A DNA stretch of 64,000 nucleotides from the NCBI GenBank assembly GCA_023382455.1, contig JAHDVX010000003.1, positions 149,597-213,596 on the forward strand. The letters are read 5' to 3'. Position 1 is the first letter of the stretch. Each line of letters starts with the position of its first letter. The position numbers were made by a program, and so were the translations under genes. Below, piece by piece: positions 52,191 to 61,381 of this stretch. The notes below the pieces were generated by a model. It had not been told where the DNA came from. It ran no database searches and saw nothing but the letters and a program-made list of their open reading frames with translations. This DNA comes from Flavobacteriales bacterium (GTDB lineage: Bacteria > Bacteroidota > Bacteroidia > Flavobacteriales_F > PHOS-HE28).

Positions 52191-53458
52191 GGGAGGGCGG
52201 TTGGCTGCGGCCGGTGCACGGATGATCGGCGCACCAGCACCACGTAAAACAGGATGAAGAACACCACGCCGGCCTGCACTTCAAGCACGGATTCGATGGC
52301 GCCGTTGATGATGAACAGCAGGGCGAAGATCGCCAGGAAGGGATCTTTCCGGACAATCCCCATGACCAGCGGCACGAACATCAGTGCACACACCAGAAGG
52401 AATCCCGGCCAGCCCAGGGCCACGCCGCTTTGAAGTACTTGGGAATGGCTGTTGAGGTTGTGCTCAACAGCGGCAGTCGCTCCTTTTGTCCGGTAACAGT
52501 CCATCAGGGCGTGCTTGATATCGCCCGTGCCCGCTCCCCAAGGGGAATCCTTCAGGCAGTCCACGCTGCAGTTCCACGCAGCCAGCCGTTCGTCCGAACT
52601 GCTTTCCACTTGTTTGAAGGAATGGTCGCCCTGAAACACCATGCCCGCCGCATGTACGGCTTCGCCCACACGCGCCTTGATCACGCGCGAAAGCAGCACG
52701 CCCGGCACCAGCACCGCCACGGCAAGCCCGGCGGTGAGCCACGGCAGCACCTTGCGCGGCATCACGCAGTAAGCGTGGACGGTCAGCAGGCCCGCCACCA
52801 CCGCCAAGCCGATGAGGCCGCTCTTGCTGGCCAGCATCACGATGTACACCAACAGCAGCAGCAGGAAGGCCGCCGTCAGCACGCGCCACCGACCGATGGG
52901 AGCCCGGGCGTCCAGCAGTTCCCGTCCCCAGTAGAAGAGCGCCCAACAGGCATACCATGCCAAATAGCTGGGATGGAGGAACGCCGATAGGTAGCTCTGC
53001 GTGAAGCATTCCATCCAGCCGTGCTCCAGGTAGCAGGAGATGGAAGCGTGCATGCTCAGGAGCATCGCCACAACCAAGCCCACGGAGAAGGCCGCCATGG
53101 CCGGGCGCAAAAGGTCCTTTCCGTCGGGCAGGGCCATACCGGCGGCCACCAGCGGCAGCAGCAACAGGCTCAGCTTCACTTCCAGGTCGAACAGGCCGAA
53201 GTCAATGTCGCTGGTCCAGGCCATGCCCACCACGTGCAACAGGTAGAAAGCCATGGGCAGCAACAACAGGGCCTTATCCTTCAGCTTGGCGAAGCCAACG
53301 ACCTGCGGCAACAACAGCACGATACCCGTCACCAGGGGCAGCGGCACCAGCTCGCCCTTGATCGGCAGGGCGGCGAAGGCCAGCAGCAGGGCCCAGCGGC
53401 CAACCTGCGCGGCACGCTCCCTCCAAGGTGCTATTTCACTGCTGCCGTCCATTGCCAT
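52187..53458 (-). CDS. O-antigen ligase/polymerase family membrane protein
   Basis: ~10 TM segments; SSDERLAAWNCSVDCLKDSPWGAGTGDIKHAL...NLNSHSQVLQSGVALGWPGF. Confidence 0.82.
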   Translation of the reverse strand: MAMDGSSEIAPWRERAAQVGRWALLLAFAALPIKGELVPLPLVTGIVLLLPQVVGFAKLKDKALLLLPMAFYLLHVVGMAWTSDIDFGLFDLEVKLSLLLLPLVAAGMALPDGKDLLRPAMAAFSVGLVVAMLLSMHASISCYLEHGWMECFTQSYLSAFLHPSYLAWYACWALFYWGRELLDARAPIGRWRVLTAAFLLLLLVYIVMLASKSGLIGLAVVAGLLTVHAYCVMPRKVLPWLTAGLAVAVLVPGVLLSRVIKARVGEAVHAAGMVFQGDHSFKQVESSSDERLAAWNCSVDCLKDSPWGAGTGDIKHALMDCYRTKGATAAVEHNLNSHSQVLQSGVALGWPGFLLVCALMFVPLVMGIVRKDPFLAIFALLFIINGAIESVLEVQAGVVFFILFYVVLVRRSSVHRPQPTALP

Positions 53459-53589
53459 GGTCACCTGATCGACTTGCGGTGAACCGAGATCCGCGTGCCC
53501 GTGCAAACATCAGCAACAACATGCACAGATCACGATCCCAGCAAACACCCCGAACGGCAAATTCAACCCGGCATGGGAAGCTTCTCGCC

Positions 53590-54603
53590 TCATCGGGTCA
53601 AGGCTTTACTGTGTTCTTCGGGCTTTCCCCGGAGGAGCATGAACCGCCAAGCTCCCTTGAAGTAACCGAGCCCATAGGCCGCGTGAAGCGTCCAATAGGC
53701 GCGGACCACGGACGGCCACTGACCAGGGCCAGGCGCGGCCTTGACCGCTGCCATGCAGGAAGCCAGCACATACAACCCCACCATGCCCAGGTACGGCCAG
53801 CGGGCCACTGGCCAGGCCAATCCGGCCAATCCGCCCAGGACCAGGACGACGATCCAAGCTGCGGGCACCACCTGGCGCAAGGTGGTCACCGTTCCGTGCT
53901 TGATGTTCACATACACCTTCCAATATCCGTACTGGAAATACTGCCGATAGAGACGCAAAAAGCTGGCCCTGACGTGATAGCGCGCCTTGGCCTGTGGCAA
54001 AAGCAAGATTCCGTAACCGGCCTTGGTAACGCGGAAATTGAACTCATCATCCTGGTTGCGCACCAGATCCTCATCAAACCAGCCAACACGCTCGAACACC
54101 TCACGCCTGTATACCCCAAAGGCGACCGTATCCACCCGGCCAGCTACAGCCCCGGTACGGAAATGCGCACCACCCACACCGAACGGATGCGCCATGGCGG
54201 CACCGATGGCACGGGCTTCTTCCGTTTCATAGAGGTTCTCGATCAAGCCGCCTGCACAACCAAGTGAATCGTCGGCCTCCAGGGCCTCCAGGCAAGCCCT
54301 GGCATAATCCGGGGCCACTTCGGCATGGGCGCCGAGGATCATGCCGTAATCGAAAGGAACTGCCTGCAGGCCCAAATTGAGGGCTTGCGGCGTAGTGCGG
54401 TGGGGATTGTCCACAAGGCGGATCAAAGCGTGCTGTTCCGCCATGCGCTGTACGATCTCGCGAGTCCCGTCTTCACTCATGCCATCGCAGACCACCACCG
54501 CCAAGTCCATGCCCGTGCGGTCCATGGCCACGATGGACTGGAGACAAGCCTCGATGTAGCGCGCCTCATTCCGGCAATGGATGGAGATGGACACACGTTT
54601 CAT
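53590..54603 (-). CDS. Glycosyltransferase family 2
   Basis: VSISIHCRNEARYIEACLQSIVAMDRTGMDLAVVVCDGMSEDGTREIV; GWFDEDLVRNQDDEFNFRVTKAGY. Confidence 0.9.
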   Translation of the reverse strand: MKRVSISIHCRNEARYIEACLQSIVAMDRTGMDLAVVVCDGMSEDGTREIVQRMAEQHALIRLVDNPHRTTPQALNLGLQAVPFDYGMILGAHAEVAPDYARACLEALEADDSLGCAGGLIENLYETEEARAIGAAMAHPFGVGGAHFRTGAVAGRVDTVAFGVYRREVFERVGWFDEDLVRNQDDEFNFRVTKAGYGILLLPQAKARYHVRASFLRLYRQYFQYGYWKVYVNIKHGTVTTLRQVVPAAWIVVLVLGGLAGLAWPVARWPYLGMVGLYVLASCMAAVKAAPGPGQWPSVVRAYWTLHAAYGLGYFKGAWRFMLLRGKPEEHSKALTR

Positions 54604-54803
54604 GGGCTCGGCGGTCCGGCCGGACCGGTTGATTCCATCGCCTGTCCGTAGATGGCAAAGCGGTGGCCTTGGGTAGCCAAGGGATGGAACACACCTTCAT
54701 ACCACACCTTCCACGTGGCAAAGGCCAGCAGCAGGGCCCAGCGCCCCAGGAAGGCGGAGCGCCCGCGCCAAGTGCGTTGTTCATGCCAGTGGTTGAAGCG
54801 CAT
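54600..54803 (-). pseudogene. Short chimeric ORF: N-terminus resembles the O-antigen ligase N-terminus, C-terminus resembles the deacetylase C-terminus
   Basis: TWRGRSAFLGRWALLLAFA-TWKVWYEGVFHPLATQGHRFAIYGQAME; compare PWRERAAQVGRWALLLAFAA (52187-53458) and PAFATWKAWYEWLLGHLKERGHTFITHAEAMR (56007-56843). Confidence 0.5.
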
Positions 54804-56010
54804 TCCAAAGGGTGTCGCTGATCGTCCTGCGGTCGAACTGCCCGCGAACATAACGGGCGCCGTTCGCCCCGTGCTCCGCGAGCAACGCGCGGTCATCGGC
54901 ATAGCGCACGGCCACCCGGGCCAGGGCCCCGGCATCTTCCGGCGTGAAGAAGAGCCCCGCGCGGCCCTCCGTGATGAAGAGCTCCCGGGCCTCGCCGTCC
55001 ACGCCCAGCACGATGGGTTTCCCCAGAGCGAGCGCCTCGAAGATCTTGCTCGGGATGGCGCCCAGGAAAAGGTCGTTGCGCAGCAAGGGCACCACGGCGG
55101 CGTCCACCGCGCGCATCAGGCCCAGCAATTCCTTGCGGGGCATGCGGTCCACGAAATGGACCTGCACGGTACCGAGCCGTTCCTTCAAGGCGATCAGCTT
55201 CTCCTTCTCCGGCCCGTCGCCCATGAGGATGAAATGGATATCCTTGCGCGCCTTGAGCAGGGCCGCGGCCTCCAGCACCACGTGCAGCCCTTGGGCATGG
55301 CCCAGGATGCCGGTGTAGGCCAGCACCAGGTGGTCCGTGCCGATGCCCAACCGCTGCCGGATGGCCGAAGGGGCCAGCCCTTCCACTGCCGCCACCGCCT
55401 CCAGGTCCACGCCGTTGGGCACCCAGAGCACGTCCTTCCGCGGAAAGCGCCCGCGGATGTTCCGCACGATGCCCTTGGTCTGCCCGGTGATCAATGCCGC
55501 GCGGCGGTAGCATTTCTCTTCCAGCCAGGTGCTGGCACGGATCATCCATTTGTTCCTCACCAAGCCCAGCTGCACGGCGCTTTCCGGCCACAGGTCGCTG
55601 ACATTGAACACCAGCTTGGCCCCTTTCATGCGGGCCAGCGCCATGGCCGCGATGCCCAGGAAAAGCGGCGGGGACTCCACCAGCAGCACGTCCGCCCTGC
55701 GCAACTTGAAGGCGCCCACCAGCAGCGCGGTGAAAACGAAGGAGAAGTAATTGCACAGGCGCACAAGGATGCCGCGGCCCCGGGAGGCGAACAGCCAGGC
55801 CCGGTGCACGTCCAGCCCGACCAGCTGCTCGCGCACATGGAACTTCCCCCGGTAAGCGGCATGGATGCGCATGTCGGGATAGTTCGGCATCGCGGTGAGG
55901 ACCGTGACCTGCGCGCCATGGTCCTGGAGGGCCTTGGCCATGGCAAAGAGCCGGTTCTGCGGCGCGCCGGTCTCGGGCGGGAAGTATTGGGTGAGGAAGA
56001 TGATCCTCAT
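54781..56010 (-). CDS. Glycosyltransferase family 4 (WbuB-like)
   Basis: MRIIFLTQYFPPETGAPQNRLFAMAKALQDHGAQVTVLTAMPNYPD; IPSKIFEALALGKPIVLGVDGEARELF. Confidence 0.92.
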   Translation of the reverse strand: MRIIFLTQYFPPETGAPQNRLFAMAKALQDHGAQVTVLTAMPNYPDMRIHAAYRGKFHVREQLVGLDVHRAWLFASRGRGILVRLCNYFSFVFTALLVGAFKLRRADVLLVESPPLFLGIAAMALARMKGAKLVFNVSDLWPESAVQLGLVRNKWMIRASTWLEEKCYRRAALITGQTKGIVRNIRGRFPRKDVLWVPNGVDLEAVAAVEGLAPSAIRQRLGIGTDHLVLAYTGILGHAQGLHVVLEAAALLKARKDIHFILMGDGPEKEKLIALKERLGTVQVHFVDRMPRKELLGLMRAVDAAVVPLLRNDLFLGAIPSKIFEALALGKPIVLGVDGEARELFITEGRAGLFFTPEDAGALARVAVRYADDRALLAEHGANGARYVRGQFDRRTISDTLWNALQPLA

Positions 56011-56843
56011 TCCATGCCGGCGTTTGTCCCCCGCGCTTCTGCAGCCTCCAGTTGCCGCATGGCCTCCGCGTGGGTGATGAACGTGTGCCCCCGCTCCTTC
56101 AGGTGGCCCAACAGCCATTCGTACCAGGCCTTCCATGTGGCAAAGGCAGGGCTGTAATAGCGGTCATGGAACAGGATGCTGGCATACTGCAGCCCGGCCT
56201 TTTCGGCTTCGTCCAGCTTCGCCAGCGCAAACTGCTTGGCCCCGCCGAGGTCGCGGCTCTGGTAGCGCTTCTCGCCGTCCATGGCCCAGCCGTCCATCAA
56301 CAGCAGGGGGAACTCCCACATGCCGTGCAGGCGATAGGGGTCGCTCAACTCCTGCCGTGTGGCATCGAAGGCGTAGCCCAATGCAGCGAGCTTTTGGAAA
56401 GTGGTTTCATCCTGCCGCAGGTAGTGCATGCGGATGCCGAAATCGCTTCGCCCGCTGATGGCCGCGAACCGTTGGTGCTCCGCCGCCATGGCCGCCTCAT
56501 CACTGTAAGCGATACCGTGCACACCGGCCTCGAAACCGCGCGCCTGTACCTGCGGCACGTGCTTCTCCGCGTGCCGCAACGGGTACGACAAACCGACGCC
56601 GTTGGCCATGCCGAAGAAGAAGCACGAACGGATGTCCAGTTTATCATGCAGGTCCATCACCTCGGTGATGCGCTCCCATCGGTTGGTGAGGAAGTCGCTG
56701 TGGCGCAGGGCCAGCTCCTTCCAGGAGATCTTGCCCAACGCGCGTTCCAAATAGGCGCGCACGATATACTTCGGCAGGATCGGATCCTTCCAATGCTCCC
56801 ACACGGTGATGTGGTCCACGTCGTGGCTGAGGATCACGCGCAT
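56007..56843 (-). CDS. Polysaccharide deacetylase-like (NodB-type) protein
   Basis: MRVILSHDVDHITVWEHWKDP; FEAGVHGIAYSD; ILFHDRYYSPAFATWKAWYEWLLGHLKERGHTFITHAEA. Confidence 0.78.
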   Translation of the reverse strand: MRVILSHDVDHITVWEHWKDPILPKYIVRAYLERALGKISWKELALRHSDFLTNRWERITEVMDLHDKLDIRSCFFFGMANGVGLSYPLRHAEKHVPQVQARGFEAGVHGIAYSDEAAMAAEHQRFAAISGRSDFGIRMHYLRQDETTFQKLAALGYAFDATRQELSDPYRLHGMWEFPLLLMDGWAMDGEKRYQSRDLGGAKQFALAKLDEAEKAGLQYASILFHDRYYSPAFATWKAWYEWLLGHLKERGHTFITHAEAMRQLEAAEARGTNAGME

Positions 56844-57799
56844 CAGAACAGGTGCCGCAGCTTTTTCTTCAGCGCCACCTCGGTGAGGAACGGCGCGCGG
56901 TTCACGGTGAAATAGGGTGTGGGCGTGCCGCCGAAGGTGCGGAAGTAGCGCTCCACCTCCGGCAGCATGCTTCCTTCGAAATCAAAGATCGGGAGGCCCA
57001 AGGCATGCGCCTGTCCGATGCAGGCATCCACGGCCATGGCCCCGGCGCCGTTGGAACCGTGGGCCTTGTCCACGCCGCCCAACAGGTAGTAGCAGGTGCC
57101 GGCGGCATGGGCGCAGAAGGCGGCGGCGCTGTCCTTCCCGTTCTCCACGGTGACGAAGGCGAAGCCGAGGCCGGGCTTCAAGAAAGCGCGGAGCAGCGCG
57201 GAGGTGGTGGCCTCGTCCAGGCCCTTACCCTTGCGGGCGAAGGTGCTTCGGACGGCGTTAAGCACACGGTCCGGGTCATCGGTGGTTTCCACTGTGCCGC
57301 CGGCCAAGCCCTTCTTGATGGCGTTGCGCTGCTTGTCCTCGTAGCCTGCGCGAATGGTGGGCAGCCCTTGGCCGAGGTCGATGCGGTAGGTCCATTGCGC
57401 CACCACCTTGAAGCCTTTCCAGGCCCAGGGCTGCAGGTCGGTCTCCTCGGGCGGGAAGGCCAGGTGGACCATGCCGTCCTGGGCGAGCATGTATTCGGCC
57501 AACGTGGTGTGCAGCTTCTTGGCCTCGCCCACGGCCTTGGCCGGGTTCTTGGCCTGGGGCCTGCGCCACAGCCCGCAATGCGGGTTGAAGGCCGGGTGGG
57601 AGATCAACCGCAGGCCCGCGCGCCGCGTGCGGTGCAGGTTGAAGGCGGCCAGCGCCTTGCCGTCCTCGTTCAGCACCGCCAAGCGCTCATATCCATCGCC
57701 CACGATGGCACGCCATTCCTCACGGAGGAAAAGGGGCAACGCTTCCGGCGCAAGGCCGAGCGCGGTGGCGGTATCGCCGGTGAGCGGTGCTACGGTCAT
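56843..57799 (-). CDS. GNAT/BioF2-like (FemAB-type) acetyltransferase
   Basis: YEDKQRNAIKKGLAGG; CYYLLGGVDKAHGSNGAGAMAVDACIGQAHALGLPIFDFEGSMLPEVERYFRTFGGTPTPYF. Confidence 0.75.
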   Translation of the reverse strand: MTVAPLTGDTATALGLAPEALPLFLREEWRAIVGDGYERLAVLNEDGKALAAFNLHRTRRAGLRLISHPAFNPHCGLWRRPQAKNPAKAVGEAKKLHTTLAEYMLAQDGMVHLAFPPEETDLQPWAWKGFKVVAQWTYRIDLGQGLPTIRAGYEDKQRNAIKKGLAGGTVETTDDPDRVLNAVRSTFARKGKGLDEATTSALLRAFLKPGLGFAFVTVENGKDSAAAFCAHAAGTCYYLLGGVDKAHGSNGAGAMAVDACIGQAHALGLPIFDFEGSMLPEVERYFRTFGGTPTPYFTVNRAPFLTEVALKKKLRHLF

Positions 57800-58911
57800 G
57801 GTAGGAGCCGGTGGTAAAGATCGACCAGGATGCGGCTTTCGCTTTCCCAGCTGTACTGCGCAAGCACGGTGGCACGCCCTTCCCTGCCCTTGCGCACGCG
57901 GCCTTCGGCATCGGCCTGGGCGGCACGGATGGCGGAGGCGATGGCGCCGGGGTCGCGGGCATCGGTGAACCAGGCGTAGGGACCGAAGGTCTCCTGCCAG
58001 AAGGGGAAATCGCTCAGCAGCATGGGCAGCCCGCAGGCCATGTATTCGAAGGTCTTGATGGGCAGGCTGATCATGTAGTTGTGCACCGGATAGAGCAGGC
58101 AGAGCCCGGCATCGGCCGCACGGATGTGGTCGTACACGGCATCCATGCGCACCTGGCCCAGGTCCTGCACCTGCGCCCATGCGGGCAGCGCCGTGCACTC
58201 GGCCCGGTAGGCATCATCGCTCCATGGCCCCAGCAGCTTCAGCCGCACCCCGGGCACCTGTTCCAGGGCCTGCACCACTTCCTTGATGCCGCGGATCCGC
58301 GACAGGCCGCCCACGTAGATCAAGGTGAATGCCGGGTCCTTGGGAAGCACCTGCAACGAACGGTCGATCAAGGCCACCACCGGTAGGTTGCGCAGCACGG
58401 TCACCTTTTCCGCTTGGGCGGGATGGTACTTCAGGATGTCGGCACGCATGCTTTCCACCACCACCAGCACATGGTCCAGCTTGCGGATAGCCAGGTCCTC
58501 GAACCAGCCGTAGAGGCGTGAAGCCAACTTGCGCATCCAGGTAGGCCCCAGCCAGGTCTTGGTGAGGATGTGGCCGCGCATGGATTCGTGCATGTCGTAC
58601 ACCACGCGGTTGCCACGCTTCTTGAGCAGGAGCGCCACCCAGAGCAGCTCGGGGTCGTGCACTTGATACAAGGCCGCCTTCAACCTTCGCGCCGTCCGGA
58701 ACGCCCGCCAAGCGCCCACCACCGGCCTCAACAAACGGGAACTTGGCACGGCCACCGGGTGGATCCGGACTCCATCCTCCCCTGTTTCCTGTTCGACCGG
58801 CGCCACCAAGTGCGTATCGAAGCCGGCCGCAGCAAGCGAGCGGCACTGCTTGAAGAAGATCCGGTCGTCGAACGGGCCGTGTACGGTGGTGATGTGGCAG
58901 ACGCGGGTCAT
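57796..58911 (-). CDS. Glycosyltransferase (GT-B, GT4-like)
   Basis: MTRVCHITTVHGPFDDRIFFKQCRSLAAAGFDTHLVAPVEQ; FTLIYVGGLSRIRGIKEVVQAL; PIKTFEYMACGLPMLLSDFPFW. Confidence 0.9.
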   Translation of the reverse strand: MTRVCHITTVHGPFDDRIFFKQCRSLAAAGFDTHLVAPVEQETGEDGVRIHPVAVPSSRLLRPVVGAWRAFRTARRLKAALYQVHDPELLWVALLLKKRGNRVVYDMHESMRGHILTKTWLGPTWMRKLASRLYGWFEDLAIRKLDHVLVVVESMRADILKYHPAQAEKVTVLRNLPVVALIDRSLQVLPKDPAFTLIYVGGLSRIRGIKEVVQALEQVPGVRLKLLGPWSDDAYRAECTALPAWAQVQDLGQVRMDAVYDHIRAADAGLCLLYPVHNYMISLPIKTFEYMACGLPMLLSDFPFWQETFGPYAWFTDARDPGAIASAIRAAQADAEGRVRKGREGRATVLAQYSWESESRILVDLYHRLLP

Positions 58912-60095
58912 GTACCGGGTTCGGTGGCGGGTCGGAACAACAGGTACAACAAGATGGTGATCGCCCAGCCGTGGGTGATCAGTACCGTGGGCAAGGCGCT
59001 GGCACTGAGGGCGAGCAACGGAAAAACATTCAGGACCAAGGCCCAGCGCCACCGTGTGCCGAAGATGGCCTGCACCAGCAGCAGCATCAGCGCGGTGATC
59101 AGGCCCGAAGCGGCCAGGCCCCATGCACCGAAATTCGCGTAGCCGTACATGAAGGAAGCCGACCCCATGGTGCCGGGCACATGCTGCGCGGCCATGTCCG
59201 GGTAAGCCAGGTCGTAGATCTTTTCCGTGTAGTCCGTGTACGGCACGCCCAGCACGGCGGCCAAGGGGCGGATCGCTCCTCCCTTTGCATAAGGCACGTC
59301 AGCCGGAACGTGCATGAACCACTCGGCCACGGTATGGCCCGGCATCACCAGGATCCGTTTGCCCACGCCCAACACCGCATCACCCAAAAACCCATGCTCC
59401 CGGACACCTTCGTCCATGGCTTCCGTGTTCCCGTTCGGGCCTACCGCCTGAAACTGCAGCTTCTGCGGGTTGGCCACCGTGGAAAGCGCGATGATCAACA
59501 AGGCAAAAACCGCGCTTAAGGTCCCGAAACGCATCCAACGCCTCCCGATGAGGAACGCGATCCATAGCGGGACGAATAACGTGACCACAAAACTTTTGGC
59601 CAGGAGCGATGCCGCATACAGCCCCGCCGTCACCGCCAACGGCCAAAACCATTTGCGGGCGCTTCCCCAGGCCAGCAGCAAGGCGAATGGCACCACGGCC
59701 TTGATCATGAAGTGCGAGGCATACGCCAATGGCAGGGGGACAACTTCGCCCGCTGAACGGCGGATATCCACGATCACCAGGTCGTTCTGCTGATGCAGCG
59801 CTTCCCAAAGCGGAATGCCACCCAGGTAGCCCCAATGCGCCACCAGCACGGCCACTTGGGCCAGGAACACGACCTGGATGAAGCGTTCAACGGAAGGGGA
59901 ATGGAGCCTGGCTTCCCGCTTCCATGTTGGCATGATCCGTTGCAACAGCACGTAACTGATGCACAAGACGGCCACATACAGGGCGAGATATGGGAGGTAG
60001 GCCGCCCCGGAATACACCACCAGCCCGGGCACCAGCAAGGCCGTGACCACCAAGTGGACCATGAGGATGGTGTTGCTGGCGATCAACGCCTTCAT
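58908..60095 (-). CDS. Oligosaccharide repeat-unit polymerase (Wzy-like)
   Basis: Multi-TM; position between Wzx and glycosyltransferase; FMYGYANFGAWGLAASGLITALMLLLVQAIFG. Confidence 0.7.
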   Translation of the reverse strand: MKALIASNTILMVHLVVTALLVPGLVVYSGAAYLPYLALYVAVLCISYVLLQRIMPTWKREARLHSPSVERFIQVVFLAQVAVLVAHWGYLGGIPLWEALHQQNDLVIVDIRRSAGEVVPLPLAYASHFMIKAVVPFALLLAWGSARKWFWPLAVTAGLYAASLLAKSFVVTLFVPLWIAFLIGRRWMRFGTLSAVFALLIIALSTVANPQKLQFQAVGPNGNTEAMDEGVREHGFLGDAVLGVGKRILVMPGHTVAEWFMHVPADVPYAKGGAIRPLAAVLGVPYTDYTEKIYDLAYPDMAAQHVPGTMGSASFMYGYANFGAWGLAASGLITALMLLLVQAIFGTRWRWALVLNVFPLLALSASALPTVLITHGWAITILLYLLFRPATEPGT

Positions 60096-61381
60096 TCCGT
60101 GGGGGAAATTGAATGATCGTGGCGCCCAGCATGGTACCACACCCAGGCGGCATATCCGCCGTAGGCCAGCACCTCCGTGGCGCTGAGCAATGCCATGAAG
60201 TGCAAAGGTTCCACATGCTTGAAGAACGGTAAAAGAGCCAGTAGCGCGGCGAAGAAGACGGGAAAGGCCATGGCCGCCTTCACCTTGCCCATGGCAATCA
60301 GTTGGCTGCCCAACGGACTGCCCACCAACTGCGCCGCATAGCCCCAGATCAGAATTCCTGCGGCATGGCCCGCGTAGCGCCATGATTCGCCGAAGACCAG
60401 CGCAAAGAGCGATTCACCGAAGAGCGTGACCACGAGCGCCACGGAAAGCGCGATGGCCGCAAGCGCCCAAGTCACCCGCCGGATATCCGCCATCACCGGT
60501 CGTCCTTCACGCACCTTGGAGGCCGTGCGCTCGAAGAGCACCTGCCCCAGCGCCACGCTCACCATGCTGATGGGTACCAGCAGGTACTGCCGCGCGAAAT
60601 TGTGCTCGCCCACCACCTGCGTATCGAAGTAGGCCACCATGTAGATCACGGCCATACCGGAGGCCACGGCATTGAGCACGGCTGGCCAGGCGTTGTGCAA
60701 GGGCCAATCACGGTACGCCCGCAAGGCTGCCTTGATCGCGCCGGCGTGCCAGCCCGGCCCCAATGGGAACGAGCGCAGCACCGCCCACGCCGTGGCACTG
60801 GCGTAGATCAGCCAGCCCAGTACATAGCCCGCAACCAGGCCATTGCGCCAGGCCAGCCAGCCGAAGAGGATGGTCAGGCCCGTTACCGCCACGGCCTGTA
60901 GCACCTTCTGCCGGGCGATGACCGGGAAGGCACGGTGCCGCAGCAGCCATTGCAGCAGCACCAGCTGCGTGCCGCCCAGGAACGTGAGCGCCACCAACGG
61001 CACGGTGAGCCGGTGCAGGTCCGTGAGGGAAGCGGCCCGCTCCAGGCGCAGGCCGAAGGCCAGCAGCAGGCCCGTTACCAGTACGGTGGTGCAGGCCACC
61101 AGCACCAGTGCCCCCTTGACCAGGTCCGCGGCCTGGCCGCGTTCACGCGGCAGCACGATGGCCTGCTCATAGCGCCCGGCCGCCACCACGTTGATGATGT
61201 TGAACACCGCCAGCAGGGTGCCGAAGACCGCGAACTGTGTGGCATCGTAGAGACGGGCGATCAACGGCGCGCACAGGAAGGGAAAGAGCTGCGCCAGTAC
61301 CGTGCCGCTGAAGAGGGTGGCCACGGACCGCAGGAAGGGCCGCTCACCGGCGTGTGATGGGGAGGATTGCATCCCGCTCAT
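60092..61381 (-). CDS. Lipopolysaccharide/O-antigen flippase (Wzx-like)
   Basis: FLRSVATLFSGTVLAQLFPFLCAPLIARLYDATQFAVFGTLLAVFNIINVVAAGRYEQAIVLP. Confidence 0.88.
   Translation of the reverse strand: MSGMQSSPSHAGERPFLRSVATLFSGTVLAQLFPFLCAPLIARLYDATQFAVFGTLLAVFNIINVVAAGRYEQAIVLPRERGQAADLVKGALVLVACTTVLVTGLLLAFGLRLERAASLTDLHRLTVPLVALTFLGGTQLVLLQWLLRHRAFPVIARQKVLQAVAVTGLTILFGWLAWRNGLVAGYVLGWLIYASATAWAVLRSFPLGPGWHAGAIKAALRAYRDWPLHNAWPAVLNAVASGMAVIYMVAYFDTQVVGEHNFARQYLLVPISMVSVALGQVLFERTASKVREGRPVMADIRRVTWALAAIALSVALVVTLFGESLFALVFGESWRYAGHAAGILIWGYAAQLVGSPLGSQLIAMGKVKAAMAFPVFFAALLALLPFFKHVEPLHFMALLSATEVLAYGGYAAWVWYHAGRHDHSISPTE

Noticed and set aside
50427-52247. 606-aa plus-strand ORF
   Set aside because: Antisense to sugar transferase and DegT aminotransferase genes.
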